Below are positions 1 through 10,800 of a stretch of DNA of 64,000 nt, piece by piece; the first letter of the stretch is position 1, and the number at the start of each line of letters is the position of its first letter. The DNA is from Panorpa germanica. Taxonomy: Eukaryota; Arthropoda; Insecta; Mecoptera; Panorpidae. Below the pieces are notes generated by a model. The model was given only the letters and a program-made list of their open reading frames with translations, had not been told where the DNA came from and ran no database searches. The position numbers were made by a program, and so were the translations under genes. The stretch is taken from assembly GCA_963678705.1 (NCBI GenBank), contig OY783223.1, forward strand, positions 7,348,721 to 7,412,720, given 5' to 3'.

Positions 1-2
1 CT

Positions 3-164
3 CCGTGTTCTTGTAGATGCAGCGAACCCGTTGTGAATAGTAAGGGTAATCCCCTCGAACCAACTGAAGCAAAATATTGTCCAAAAGGACTAGGATCTTG
101 GCCTAATCTTCTGCCCAATGATGGAAAGAGGAAGCATCACAAATCCAAATACAAGAAACCCTAA
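3..164 (+). CDS. 3'-terminal coding exon of an unidentified Cys-rich, Lys-rich protein (5' cut by window edge)
   Basis: An open frame runs from base 3 to a TAA at 162-164, giving 53 residues, with AATAAA at 288-293 downstream, so this is the end of a gene that starts before the window. The peptide begins Pro-Cys-Ser-Cys-Arg-Cys-Ser-Glu-Pro, has a further Cys in the segment KYCPKGLGSW, and ends in a basic tail (GKRKHHKSKYKKP). The CxCxC pattern and basic tail suggest the C-terminus of a secreted Cys-rich factor. CxCxC also occurs in the C-terminal domains of PVF/VEGF-like proteins, but one motif is not enough to name it. No splice acceptor lies within the window, so the true left end of the exon is unknown. 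I do not recognise the gene. Confidence 0.6.
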   Translation, partial: PCSCRCSEPVVNSKGNPLEPTEAKYCPKGLGSWPNLLPNDGKRKHHKSKYKKP

Positions 165-1337
165 TTGAACAAAGCAAGTTCCAAATTGTCAGTGAATTTC
201 ATAAACCGGTAATTAATTAATTCAAATAAATTGTTTAATTAAAATTCTGAATTTCTTATGCATTGTAATTTCAAACGAATAATTTTCAATAAAACTATAA
301 ATTGCTGTTCATAAAACTTAATTATTTGTTCCTAATTAATATACAGGGCTATTCTGTAACTTTACAGAACTTAAGATGAAATAACAAATATAAGATTAAA
401 TTTAAAGATGTAATTTGGTTAAATAAATAGTACTATAAGTTCTTAAGGGTGCAATGTAATTGTGTCAACTTTCTTAAATATTGGTGATTGAATAATAATC
501 ATAATTTCTTTAGCATTGTATTTATTCAAGTATAACCTCCGCCGTCTTTGATTATGTTTTTTCCAAGATCCCAAAATTGACATTTAAAGTTTTATAACAA
601 AATAGCATTTTCAACGTTTAATTTCGTTTTTGTTGAAGTTTGTGAAAATTAATTTGATTTAATTAAAAATATCTAATTGTATATTTTAATGAGTGGAGTA
701 GATAGCAAGTAAGTTGCATTAACTGAAGTAAAGTTCTTCATAAGATGCAGCGATGCAATGTATCTTAATTGTAAGTATTGCATAAGAAAGCATAATTGTT
801 AATTACCGCCCGCTAATTAGTCAAAGTGAGTCAAAGTGCCTAATTCATGAATGACCTTGTAAACCATTTCTAGATTTCTATAAACCTGTACTACAAATTG
901 ATAAAGTTGGATCTGAAGACCTCAAATATCCAAATATGTTTAAAAACGACGTATTAACAATTAAAATAGTTATTGTTTTCCCTTTAATAATTAAGTGAAT
1001 TAAAATTTATCAAAAAACTCGTATCCCTCGATGTAATGATGCCCGTTTCCTCTTTCCTTCTAAAGAAATGTCATCTCTGTTATACAACAGATGTCTCGAG
1101 CAGCCCACAAAGATTTGATATTATAAATGTGGTAAATAAGGTTCAGTAATATCGACTGCTTTTTATTCTACAGACTTTAACAATAATCCTGTGTTATTTT
1201 ACATTTAATTTAGTTAACGTCGGTCTAGTTGCGGTGCTAAGTCCTATCACCGACGACCTCCTACTATGTTGACAGTATCTATGAAGTGGGCTACACCGAA
1301 ATGCGTACCATCTATTAACAAATAGTTATAAACACAC
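165..1337. other. AT-rich intergenic DNA and 3' UTR
   Basis: No coding exon, repeat family member or RNA gene is recognised here beyond the 3' UTR of the preceding gene. The part near 1200-1330 is slightly richer in G+C, but has no frame that extends the nocturnin-like match which follows. Confidence 0.5.
288..293 (+). terminator. Poly(A) signal AATAAA of the first gene
   Basis: Canonical AATAAA 124 bp after the stop at 162-164, in AT-rich 3' UTR-like sequence. Confidence 0.5.
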
Positions 1338-2028
1338 CGGTTTGAATCTCGGCTTATCTCAGCTCTTGGTCAGAGCAACGACGGGTTTGTACGTTGTCCT
1401 GCTGATGCTTTGGATTGGAGTTCCAGAAAATACAACATTGTCCAGGGCATCGTGGAGTACAGCCCTGATATTATATGTCTGCAGGTACGTACAAACAAAT
1501 TTATTTATGTAAAAATAGTTTGTTTATTTAATTTATAATAATTTCTTTAATAACCAATAGGAAGTGGATCATTTCAACTTCTTCCGTCGCATGTTGGCGA
1601 CCCAAGGATACGAGGGCGTGTTCTTCCCTAAACCAGACTCCCCTTGCTTATATATTGATGGCAATAATGGACCCGACGGATGCGCTATTTTTCATAGAGT
1701 TGCTAAATTTGATTTAGTTCGAGTGGAAACTCGAGTTTTGGAAGTTTGGAGAGTTAAAAGCAATCAGGTACGTGGATTGATACTTTACAATAACGAAATA
1801 ATAGGATACTACGCAAAAGAAACACGTGCACTTAAATTTAAAAGAGAAATAGTTGCTCGTACTTCGCGGATTGAATCTTTGCTAAAATTTAACAGTTCAT
1901 ATTTATTCCAGGTTGCCATTGTAGCTCTTTTACGGTCAAAAGAAACAGGGCAAGAAGTTTGTGTAGGCACCACTCATCTTAAGGCTCGATCTGGCGCTCT
2001 ACTTGCAAAATTACGAGACGAACAATGA
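1338..2028 (+). pseudogene. Truncated nocturnin/curled-like deadenylase-family fragment, probably a pseudogene
   Basis: Three exons match the N-terminal half of the nocturnin (insect curled) exonuclease/endonuclease/phosphatase domain: about 1338-1484 (NDGFVRCPADALDW..., ending DIICLQ), 1561-1767 (starts EVDHF, includes NNGPDGCAIF) and 1912-2028 (VAIVALL, then TTHLKARSGALL). Introns are 1485-1560 and 1768-1911, both GT-AG. The Glu of EVDHF is the metal-binding Glu of this family. Damage is clear. At 1338-1364 the conserved LSQALGQ stretch is disrupted by small indels and needs a frame change near 1361, and an in-frame stop lies just upstream. The frame ends in TGA after LRDEQ with no donor site, so the downstream half, including the family's GDFN motif, is absent from the window. 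Retained introns argue for a DNA duplicate rather than a retrocopy. Family assignment is strong. Loss of function is an inference. Confidence 0.75.
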
Positions 2029-2223
2029 ACTACATTTAAGAATTTATTTTTCAACCTTTGGTAATTTAAAAATTTAATATAAGTAGTTTTAAAAGTTGCA
2101 AAAGAAATTTACAATAAATATATGCAACACAAATTTATTTCGCATAAGAAAAAGGCACCTATCAGGCGCTTATTTATCCAAGTCCGCCACTGTAAACATA
2201 TTACACAGAATCTGTTGTTCAAC

Positions 2224-2839
2224 AATGAGCTTGTGTCCTCATTTTTTAGCGGTCGATTTTTCAATTGTTGATTGAAATTGATGTTAATAAATGTGTATTG
2301 GCGTGTCTATTTTATTAAATATCTAAATATTGACACAGTTATAGCAATTAAAAGTTTGAATTGTAGTTTTAGCGCTAGAAATGATCGGCCATATTTTTAT
2401 GACGTGAAATGCATTTTAGCGTCAGTTATTTGTTGAGTAGGTCAGTGCTATCAATCAGTGTAATCAAGTCAAGTCAAAGAATAGTAAGTTTTTATTTAAT
2501 TTAACACTGAGGCAGAAATAATACTGGAATTTGAGTGTTCCTTGAAATAGCTTTAAATAATATTTGATATTTTGATATATAAATACATATAGCAGAGATT
2601 TATGAGCTGTAAGGTTGGTAACCTTACACAAGGATTGTGATGTCACATGCAGTTGTAATGTAGTCCAACGTTGAATCCCTTTAATAATTAAAGAGACAAA
2701 ATGACTTTTTTAATTGTTAATATCTCTTAACATATAAGGAGTTATTAAAAAATAATTAAACATTTGAGGTTCTAGTAACCCACTTTATCAATATATAGTA
2801 CACTTTTATAGAAATTAAGACATAGGACACAAGTCCATT
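2224..2839 (-). mobile_element. MITE family A, copy A1 (near full length)
   Basis: Ends ATGAGCTTGTGTCCT at the left and GGACACAAGTCCAT at the right form the terminal inverted repeat. The interior (…GGCCATATTTTTATGACG…, TGATGTCACATGC, AGAGATATTAAC on the reverse) recurs in all family A copies. It carries no transposase, so it is non-autonomous. Strand is given relative to the 60085 copy. Confidence 0.85.
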
Positions 2840-3398
2840 ACCATAGAAATAAGATAAACATTACCATAGAAATTTAAAACATGTATTAACATGTAATTAA
2901 TTATGCAAAAGTGCACAGACTAAAAAAATTGGATAATAGTATTTATTAGCATTTTATAGCTTATTCTAATGAATCCAATCATTTGTTGAAAGAATTAACA
3001 AAGACAGATAATTTTAGGTAAATGAAACCAAAGATTACAGTCTTCGGACCTTCAATTAACCATCACTGCCTTAGCCGATTTAAAATATTAAACATTCGAA
3101 GCAAGATTAGACTTACGTCGTTTTGGGCAAAGATTTTGTAGTAGAAGCGCTTCCGCTTTTCGCATATAGTGCAGTTTTAGTGCAATTTTACCCGGTGTTT
3201 GCATTTAGTTATAAATTTGAGGCAATTTTCTGCATTGCTTAAATTAGAGCGCTGTATTACTTCATAAGGCCTGATAATTTCTATATTTTGCAAACTTGGT
3301 TTCAGCAGGTAACTTTTGTGCCAATACCAATTACTTTTCTTGACACATTGAGTATTTTAACATATCGAAACATTTCAATAAATTTTTCTTAACATTAA
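2840..3398. other. Unassigned AT-rich DNA between repeats
   Basis: Nothing coding. A short direct duplication (ATTACCATAGAAAT, twice) lies at about 2838-2872. Confidence 0.4.
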
Positions 3399-3626
3399 GG
3401 GGTCTATTTTGTAACATCTATTAACTTCTGGCGATCTTTTCAAAGCCCTATAATTTAAAATTAAGCTACCTTTGCCAGTTTCAAGGTATGGGGTCAATTT
3501 AGCTCTTTATTTAATGTGTTCTGATAGTTTTGTGTAAACTTACATAGCTAAGTTTAGAGAATATGTGTCTTAGAAAAATCGTTAGAAGTTGACAGACCTC
3601 AGGTAAGCAGTTACAAAATAGACCCC
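3399..3626. mobile_element. Short MITE (family M) with perfect 17-bp TIRs
   Basis: GGGGTCTATTTTGTAAC at 3399-3415 is mirrored exactly by GTTACAAAATAGACCCC at 3610-3626. A second, imperfect inverted match lies inside (AACTTCTGGCGATC against GATCG-like TTAGAAGTT near 3580). The element is 228 bp and non-coding. Target duplications are not clear (ATTAA on the left, ATAGC on the right). Confidence 0.75.
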
Positions 3627-3947
3627 ATAGCTTTAAAATCAAAGAAATTGCAAAAACTGTCTTCGCACTTTCATGTAACAGTCAATTGTTCGCTAGCTAC
3701 TGAGAAAATCACGCCAAAATATTGATCAATGTCTTCTATTGACAGATCAGATGTGTTATACATCTAGGATGAGTTGTTACCGGTCTGAAGTAATATACAG
3801 TGTGTCCATTTACTGTTTTATAGAAGCTCTATAGGCATTTAACTAATAAATGATGTATGACGCAGTATCTTAGCCCATTTACTAGTTTTTTTCAACCATT
3901 CCTAATACCATGCAAAATTTCTTAAAATATTCCGACACCTCGTAATT

Positions 3948-4514
3948 AATGGGCTTGTGTCCTATGTCTTAATAACTCCTTATATGTTAAGAGATATTAA
4001 CAATTAAAAAAGTCATTTTGTCTCTTTAATTATTAAAGGGATTCAACGTTGTACACATTCCAAGTGCATGTGACATCACAATCCTTGTGTAAGGTTACCA
4101 ACCTTACAGCTCTTAAATCTCTGCTATATGTATTTATATATCAAAATATCACATATTATTTACAGCTATTTCAAGGAATAATAAAATTTAAATATTATGT
4201 CTGCCTTAGCAGGGTTAAATAAAATAAAAACTTATTATTCTTTGACTTGGCTTGATTATTTCGACTACCAACAGCTACAAAACACCACAGCACTGACCTA
4301 CTCAACAAATAACTGACGTTAAAATGCATTTCACGTCATACAAATATGGCCGACCATTTCTAGCGCTAAAACTACAATTCAAACTTTTAATTGCTATATC
4401 TTCGTCAATATTTAGATATTTAATAAAATAGACACGCCAATACACATTTATTAACATCAATTTCAATCAACAATTGAAAAATCGACCACTATAAAATGGG
4501 AACACAAGCACATT
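3948..4514 (+). mobile_element. MITE family A, copy A2
   Basis: Begins AATGGGCTTGTGTCC and ends near AACACAAGCACATT. Its interior is the inverse complement of A1, so A1 and A2 form an inverted pair about 1.1 kb apart. It lacks a subterminal stretch of about 65 bp present in the 60085 copy. Confidence 0.85.
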
Positions 4515-4871
4515 CATAAAAGCGTTGATCCTCTAGCGCCCCTACTACTTGTCATATACGTACGTCTGAAATAGATGGCATCTCTGTTGGACAGAAATAA
4601 TGAACGTGGCTGCAATAAACGATGACGTCATAAGTCCCCACTTTATGTGTGAGAGAAATCAATCCATTACTAGTAGAACGAACGAGGCGGACGACTGTGG
4701 ACTTTGGAATCACAATTTGTGCTGTTTCATTTAACAAGTTTTGCTTTGCTGTCCAAGGTGCAAGGATATTTTTATCAAGTTATTAAAGTTGTACGTTGTT
4801 TTAGTGCCTTATTTAACAATATTACTTTAGTTCTATAATATCTGTAGACAGTGAAAGGTCTAGTGAACAAA
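4515..4871 (+). promoter_or_regulatory. Probable promoter and 5' UTR of ACADM copy 1
   Basis: This is the interval between copy A2 and the ACADM start codon. It must hold the 5' UTR and probably the core promoter, but I see no definite TATA box or initiator. The call rests on position only. The upstream edge is the MITE, so promoter space is limited to about 350 bp unless the element contributes. Confidence 0.35.
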
Positions 4872-7800
4872 ATGTCTTCCTTAACCCAGGTAATTTAACA
4901 TATTTATTATTTTATATTAGTGAAAGGTTTGTATTAACTTTAATACTTTCTTTTTTATGCTATTTGCATATGCGCATATACGCATATAACAGTATTACTA
5001 CAACGCTAATTATTCGATACAGCTACACCTTTTGTTTTGAATATTATAAAAAAAAACTACTGTATTTTTGTATGTTTTATGGCATTTGTTGTATGCTCAA
5101 AACATGTACAAATCTTACGTAATATACATTATACCATTTTTTATTTAGGAAAAAACAATATTAATGGTTAAAGTTAAAATTTCAAATTTGAGGTTATAAA
5201 TAATGTGACATTGTTTCATATATAAATGAAAATGGCGTCATATTTAACATTTATTCGTCCTTTACTTTACGCATAAATACTGTCTATTTTTTAATTAAAA
5301 AATAGTATAATGTATATTACGCAGGATTTGTACATGTTTTTACTATATTAAAAGCGCCAGAAAATATACGAAAGGACAACAGTTTTTTTATAAGATTGAA
5401 AACAAAAGGTGTAGCTATATCAAATAATTACAACTAATGTCGAAAAAGAATAAGTCGTATTCTACACAAAGTATGTGCAAGTATATCTTGTAACAATATT
5501 CTTCAACATCACTTCTAAATTTACAAAAATCTAAACGCATTCTCCCTAGGTTGCCCACAGACCTTACAAAAAAACTAACCTAAGGTTAGTTTAAAAAGGT
5601 TTTAAAATATTTTTTTGTTCAGTGATACATACAAAAGATTTCATTTTTCAAACAAAAACAGCTGTATGCTTGAGATTACAAAAATGTTTGCTTCAACCTT
5701 TGTGCCAAGGGTGTTTAGATGCAGTGCTCGAAAAAGCCAGTTTAACTTTTAAATAATTTGAAAAAACGTATTTTTAAAAATATGTCAAACTTCTTACATA
5801 AAAACGTTTATATATACATTAATTAATTAGGTTCAAATTAAATAATAATGAAATACTGTCATTTTAGTAATAATTCGACGTGCGCTGAATTACAACTTCT
5901 TAAGAAATCATAACCTCAAATAATCGCAACTCAAAAATAATTTAAATTTCAAATTTCGATAAGTAGTTTCTTCCCAAGTATGAAATAAATGTAATAATAA
6001 GTATAAACGTTATCTGTATTGGCCTTAACATATTTATTATGTTTATTTATGATTATTTTGACATTGTGGCGAATATTTACCAATTTCCATAACGGTAAAG
6101 CCGGATGCACACTCGAGCAAAACTACCTCTACACAAATACGCTTGTCTCAATCTTCTAAAGACATTCTCGTTTCTCTTGTGTGCGTTTTGATTTAGAATT
6201 AACACACATTTTATAAATAAAAGAATGTTTGTCACCCGGTTTAAAATATATAATTTGTTCCTAACAATCGAACAGAACTGCAGTTAGAAATACCTGGGTT
6301 ACATATACAGTGGTAGGTCATTGACATTTTAGTTAAGTTTAGTAAAGTTTAAGCTGCCTGCTACGTAAATAATTTTACATAATATACAATGTTTTGTGAC
6401 TTGTTTCTTGTAAAACAAATCTACCTTTTTACACTTTAACATAATCACAAAACTTTTCAAATAACTTTCTTAAGAAATATGTAAGTTTAAGAAGTTAAAG
6501 GGTTATAGAAACGGTAATCCTTTTTAGGTTAGAATGAGTCGTAATTGATTAATTACTTTATTATGGATTTAAATTACGTAACATTACTTTTAATTGTTAA
6601 AAACTGAATTATTAATTTCTTTATCGTTGCTTTATAGAATTCATATAAAATTCTAATTAGTTTTTAATGAATTCTAATTTGTTAAATCAACTCATTATTT
6701 ATAACAGTAAATTTAATAATTAAAACAGTAAACAAAGTCATAAACTATTTAAAAATAGATACAAATCAAAATTCAAAAGTTATTTTTGATATTTTTATTA
6801 TTATGATGACTTCAACTGTAAACAACTATTTGAATTTAAAAGTTAGCGCCTTAAATAATTTCACTTCAGTTCTATCAGTTACATCACATGCTGGGACTAC
6901 ACAGGATTTATTACAAATACGCAGACGTATTTAAAACGTGTTACCAGTAAAATACGAGTTAAAAACAAAAACATTCTGTTTATTAAATTAACATCCATTT
7001 CAATAGCTTACACAATTGGTTTTTATTCCTGATCAAAGTTCTTTTATCCGCATCTGTTTTAACCTTCTGCAATTGTTTTTTATTCTTTGTTCTCGTTTGG
7101 TTTCGTCACACGTAAAGGGGGGGGGTGGGGTAACGTGTCAGAAGCTTTGTGACGTCACATGCATTCTAAATTATAAGAAGTAGAAAATATTGGACGAAAT
7201 GAAGCAGGATCGCACTCAATATATTTTCAAAATCCTTACATTCGACACTACGTACCTTTTAGGAAAAAAAACCACAAAAAAAATCGCAAAAGTTCGCCAT
7301 TTTTTGTATAGCTTAACTTGACCATAATACTCTACTTTTCATTTCAGATTCTAAAGACTGCAGTCCGTCCTAGTTTTAGGGCACTATCAACTAGTTCAAA
7401 GTTAAATTCCAGTGGTACCCCACCAGAAAATGGTTACCGTTTCGAGCTAAATGACCAACAAAAAGAAGTTCAAGAACTAGCTAGAAAATTCACCAAAGAA
7501 GAAGTAATTCCAAAAGCAGCACAGTATGATAAATCTGGCGAATATCCCTGGGAGATTGTCAAAAAAGCGTGGTCGCTTGGTTTAATGAATGGCCACATTC
7601 CTGCTCATTGCGGTAAGTACATATATGTAGAACTGCAGACCAGTTTTACACTTATTAGCTTAGTATAAGCTAGTTTCAAGATTGATTTTCTACTTCTCAT
7701 GCTAGCTAGCTACAAGCTAATTAAATTATATTTTCTACATGGGGGACATTCTGAAGTTATTATTAAACCTGTGAATATTTCCAGGCCTATATCCAGAACC

Positions 7801-10800
7801 ATCTGTTAACTAGGTGGTCGTACATCTTTTTCTATTGTCATACGCTGTATGACGTCATTTTACTATTCCCCAAATATGGGAATTAAAATAATCATCCAAA
7901 TATAAATTGTAAGAAGCAGTAATTGTAACCTTAAAATCACCTTATTTATAAAAAGGTTGCACATAATATACATCATTTTATTTCCGTTGTAGAACTATCG
8001 ACTCATGACGTAATAGGTGTCCCTTTAATTTTGTAACTACGTTTTTAATTGCTAATATCTATAAAGTACAGTAAATATAGTTTAAGGTAGTTCACTGTTA
8101 AAGAACATAGACAAACTCAGTATTCACATAAAACATAGCTGTTGCTTCCGAAGTTGCTTGCAAAGACGTGTTTTTTCAAGAACTTGTTTAAAAACGATCC
8201 AACATTTTAGCTTTACATTTACATTAATTTTGAACGGTATACAACGCTCAATTTGATGATACAAGAGAGGAGCCCCAAGTCTCAAAATATTTATATTTTA
8301 GCGGCCATTTTGAATTCGTTGTTAAATAATTATTACCTGTAGACATTTAGGTTAGAATTAAGCAATGAATATATCAAATTCAGCAAAAAGATTACGTAAA
8401 TTAAAGTGTTTTATATTTCAATATGTCGAGTACTATATTTCAAATAAGTTATGTGTTGTGTAATTTGATAATATAGTTACAACTTTAATATATAAATAAC
8501 AGCTGTGATAAACTTGACAAATGAGAGAGCGATGAATTAATAATGATGGTTTAAACCGATAAAAAATGCTTATTATTATAATGATTGTTTGCTTAACTGA
8601 TAAACGAATATGTTCATTTACGTGGCTAATAACAAATTATCTTTTAAAAGAATATAATAGAGTGAGATATGATGCTATATTTTCAATAATTAACCTCAAA
8701 ATATTTGACAGATAACTGTAGATATATTGGATTAGCGTTGGGTTTCTTATCGCTACAATATATTTATCAATTTAATATATATTCTTAATAACAATATAAT
8801 ATTAGTGTACCCGCATTACACATACTTATATTGAACGATAAGAGTAAGGTTATGTAGTTATTTTACTGATTAGAGACTCGTATAACACGGTTAATTTGAT
8901 ACGGGTTGCTTGAAATATATGGAAAATTTAGCGTTTAGGAAATCTACTCTAAACAAGACGCGTTTTTCCACCCAGATCTGTTTTTTTATTGTGATTTAGA
9001 TGAGTAGGTTTCTGTCATGAAGATATCTGATTCTCAGGACAGGCTAGAAAGAGTGCTAGCTTTTTACTGAATATATATCAGGTGCTATCTATGTTATTTT
9101 CTAGGTGGGATCGACTTCTAGTTTATTTCCATGAATTCCTTATCTATAAAGTGGGGCAGCACTCCTGTGTCACTGATTAGCTCAATTTATACATTCAATT
9201 ATTTGTTATTTACCGCTAAATGCAGGTTCGAATATTTTATGAAAGAAAAATATATTATAGGTTATAAATATATTATGCATCTGTGTTTATATAACATGAT
9301 TTCGTAACACGCTGTTACGTCGCAAGTAGGTGTGTCTAGATTATAAAATGAGAAATATACATAACCTACAAATTATAAATAAATGTTTAGCTTATTGTCT
9401 AGCTTCGGGACTATATTATAATGACTGTAAAAGACAAACATGATTTTAAGTTTATCTATGATAATACGTAAATGTATTTACATAAAATATAAATTAAGTT
9501 GTACAGTAAATAGTACAAAGTTCAAGTAATTAAAGGTTACAATTTTAAATAGTCATTATAAGGCAATAATAACTAAATGAACAAGCAAATACAGCAATTA
9601 TTATCTGGTGTAGTTATCATGTGATAAGCAATATTTAAAAATGTTGTTTTGAACTTTGGATTCTTTTTATATTGTGTATTTTAATTTTTGAAAGATTTAT
9701 TTAAAGATATTTACAAACATAATAGTGCGTATAATAATTAAATGGTGGCGGCAGCAACAATATAGATTTCATTCTATACGTCATAAGTTTGTCAATGACA
9801 AATTTTACTGCAATATTTACGGAGATTTAATTATTGAAATTGATGTTAATAAACGTGTCTATTTTATTAAATATCTAAATGTTGACGGAGATATAGCATT
9901 TAAAAGTTTGAATTGTAGTTTCAGCGCTAGAAATGGTCGGCCATATTTGTATGACATGAAATGCATTTTAACGCCAGTTATTTGTTGAGTAGGTCAGTGC
10001 TGTGGTAATGTTTTGTAGCTGTCGAAATAATCAAATCAAATTAAAGATTAATAAGTTTTTATTTTATTAAACCCTGCTAAGGCAGACATAATATTGAAAT
10101 TTTATTGTTCCTTGAAATAGCTGTAAATAATATTTAATATTTTGATATATAAATACATAAAGCAGAGATTTATGAGCTGTAAGGTTGACAGCGATTGTGA
10201 TGTCACATGCATTTGGAATATGTACAACGTTGAATCCCTTTAATAATTAAAGAGACAAAATGAGTTTTTTAATTGTTAATATCTCTTAACATATAAGGAC
10301 ACTTTTATAGAAATTAAGACACAAAACTCTTATACATATACCAAATAACTATCCCTTAATAGTTCGACATGTTACGTCATACATATGGCCGACCATCTCT
10401 AGCGCTAAAACTACAATTCAAACTTTTAATTGCTATATCTCCGTCAATATTTAGATATTTAATAAAATAGACACGCCAATACACATTTATTAACATCAAT
10501 TTCAATCAACAATTGAAAAATGAGTTCACAAGTCTAGTTGAGTTGTGGTATAGAAAGATTATATTGAAAGAGAGTCATCATCATATGTCTCTTGTATTCC
10601 TATGGAACATACAGAACAAATGCCATATTTTAATTTATTTAAAACTGTACTATATACAGATAAAGTTTCCTAACAGGAAAAACATATTGTTGAGAGCAGC
10701 AAAGAGCGTAAAAACATGTATATGTTGCTCGAGACAACGTTAAAAAACATTTGACACAACATTTTCAGTAAATAGTTGCACAACTTCTTACACTACAACT

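Noticed and set aside
7117..7130. G9-T-G4 run as a G-quadruplex
   Set aside because: Only two G runs; four are needed for a simple intramolecular quadruplex.
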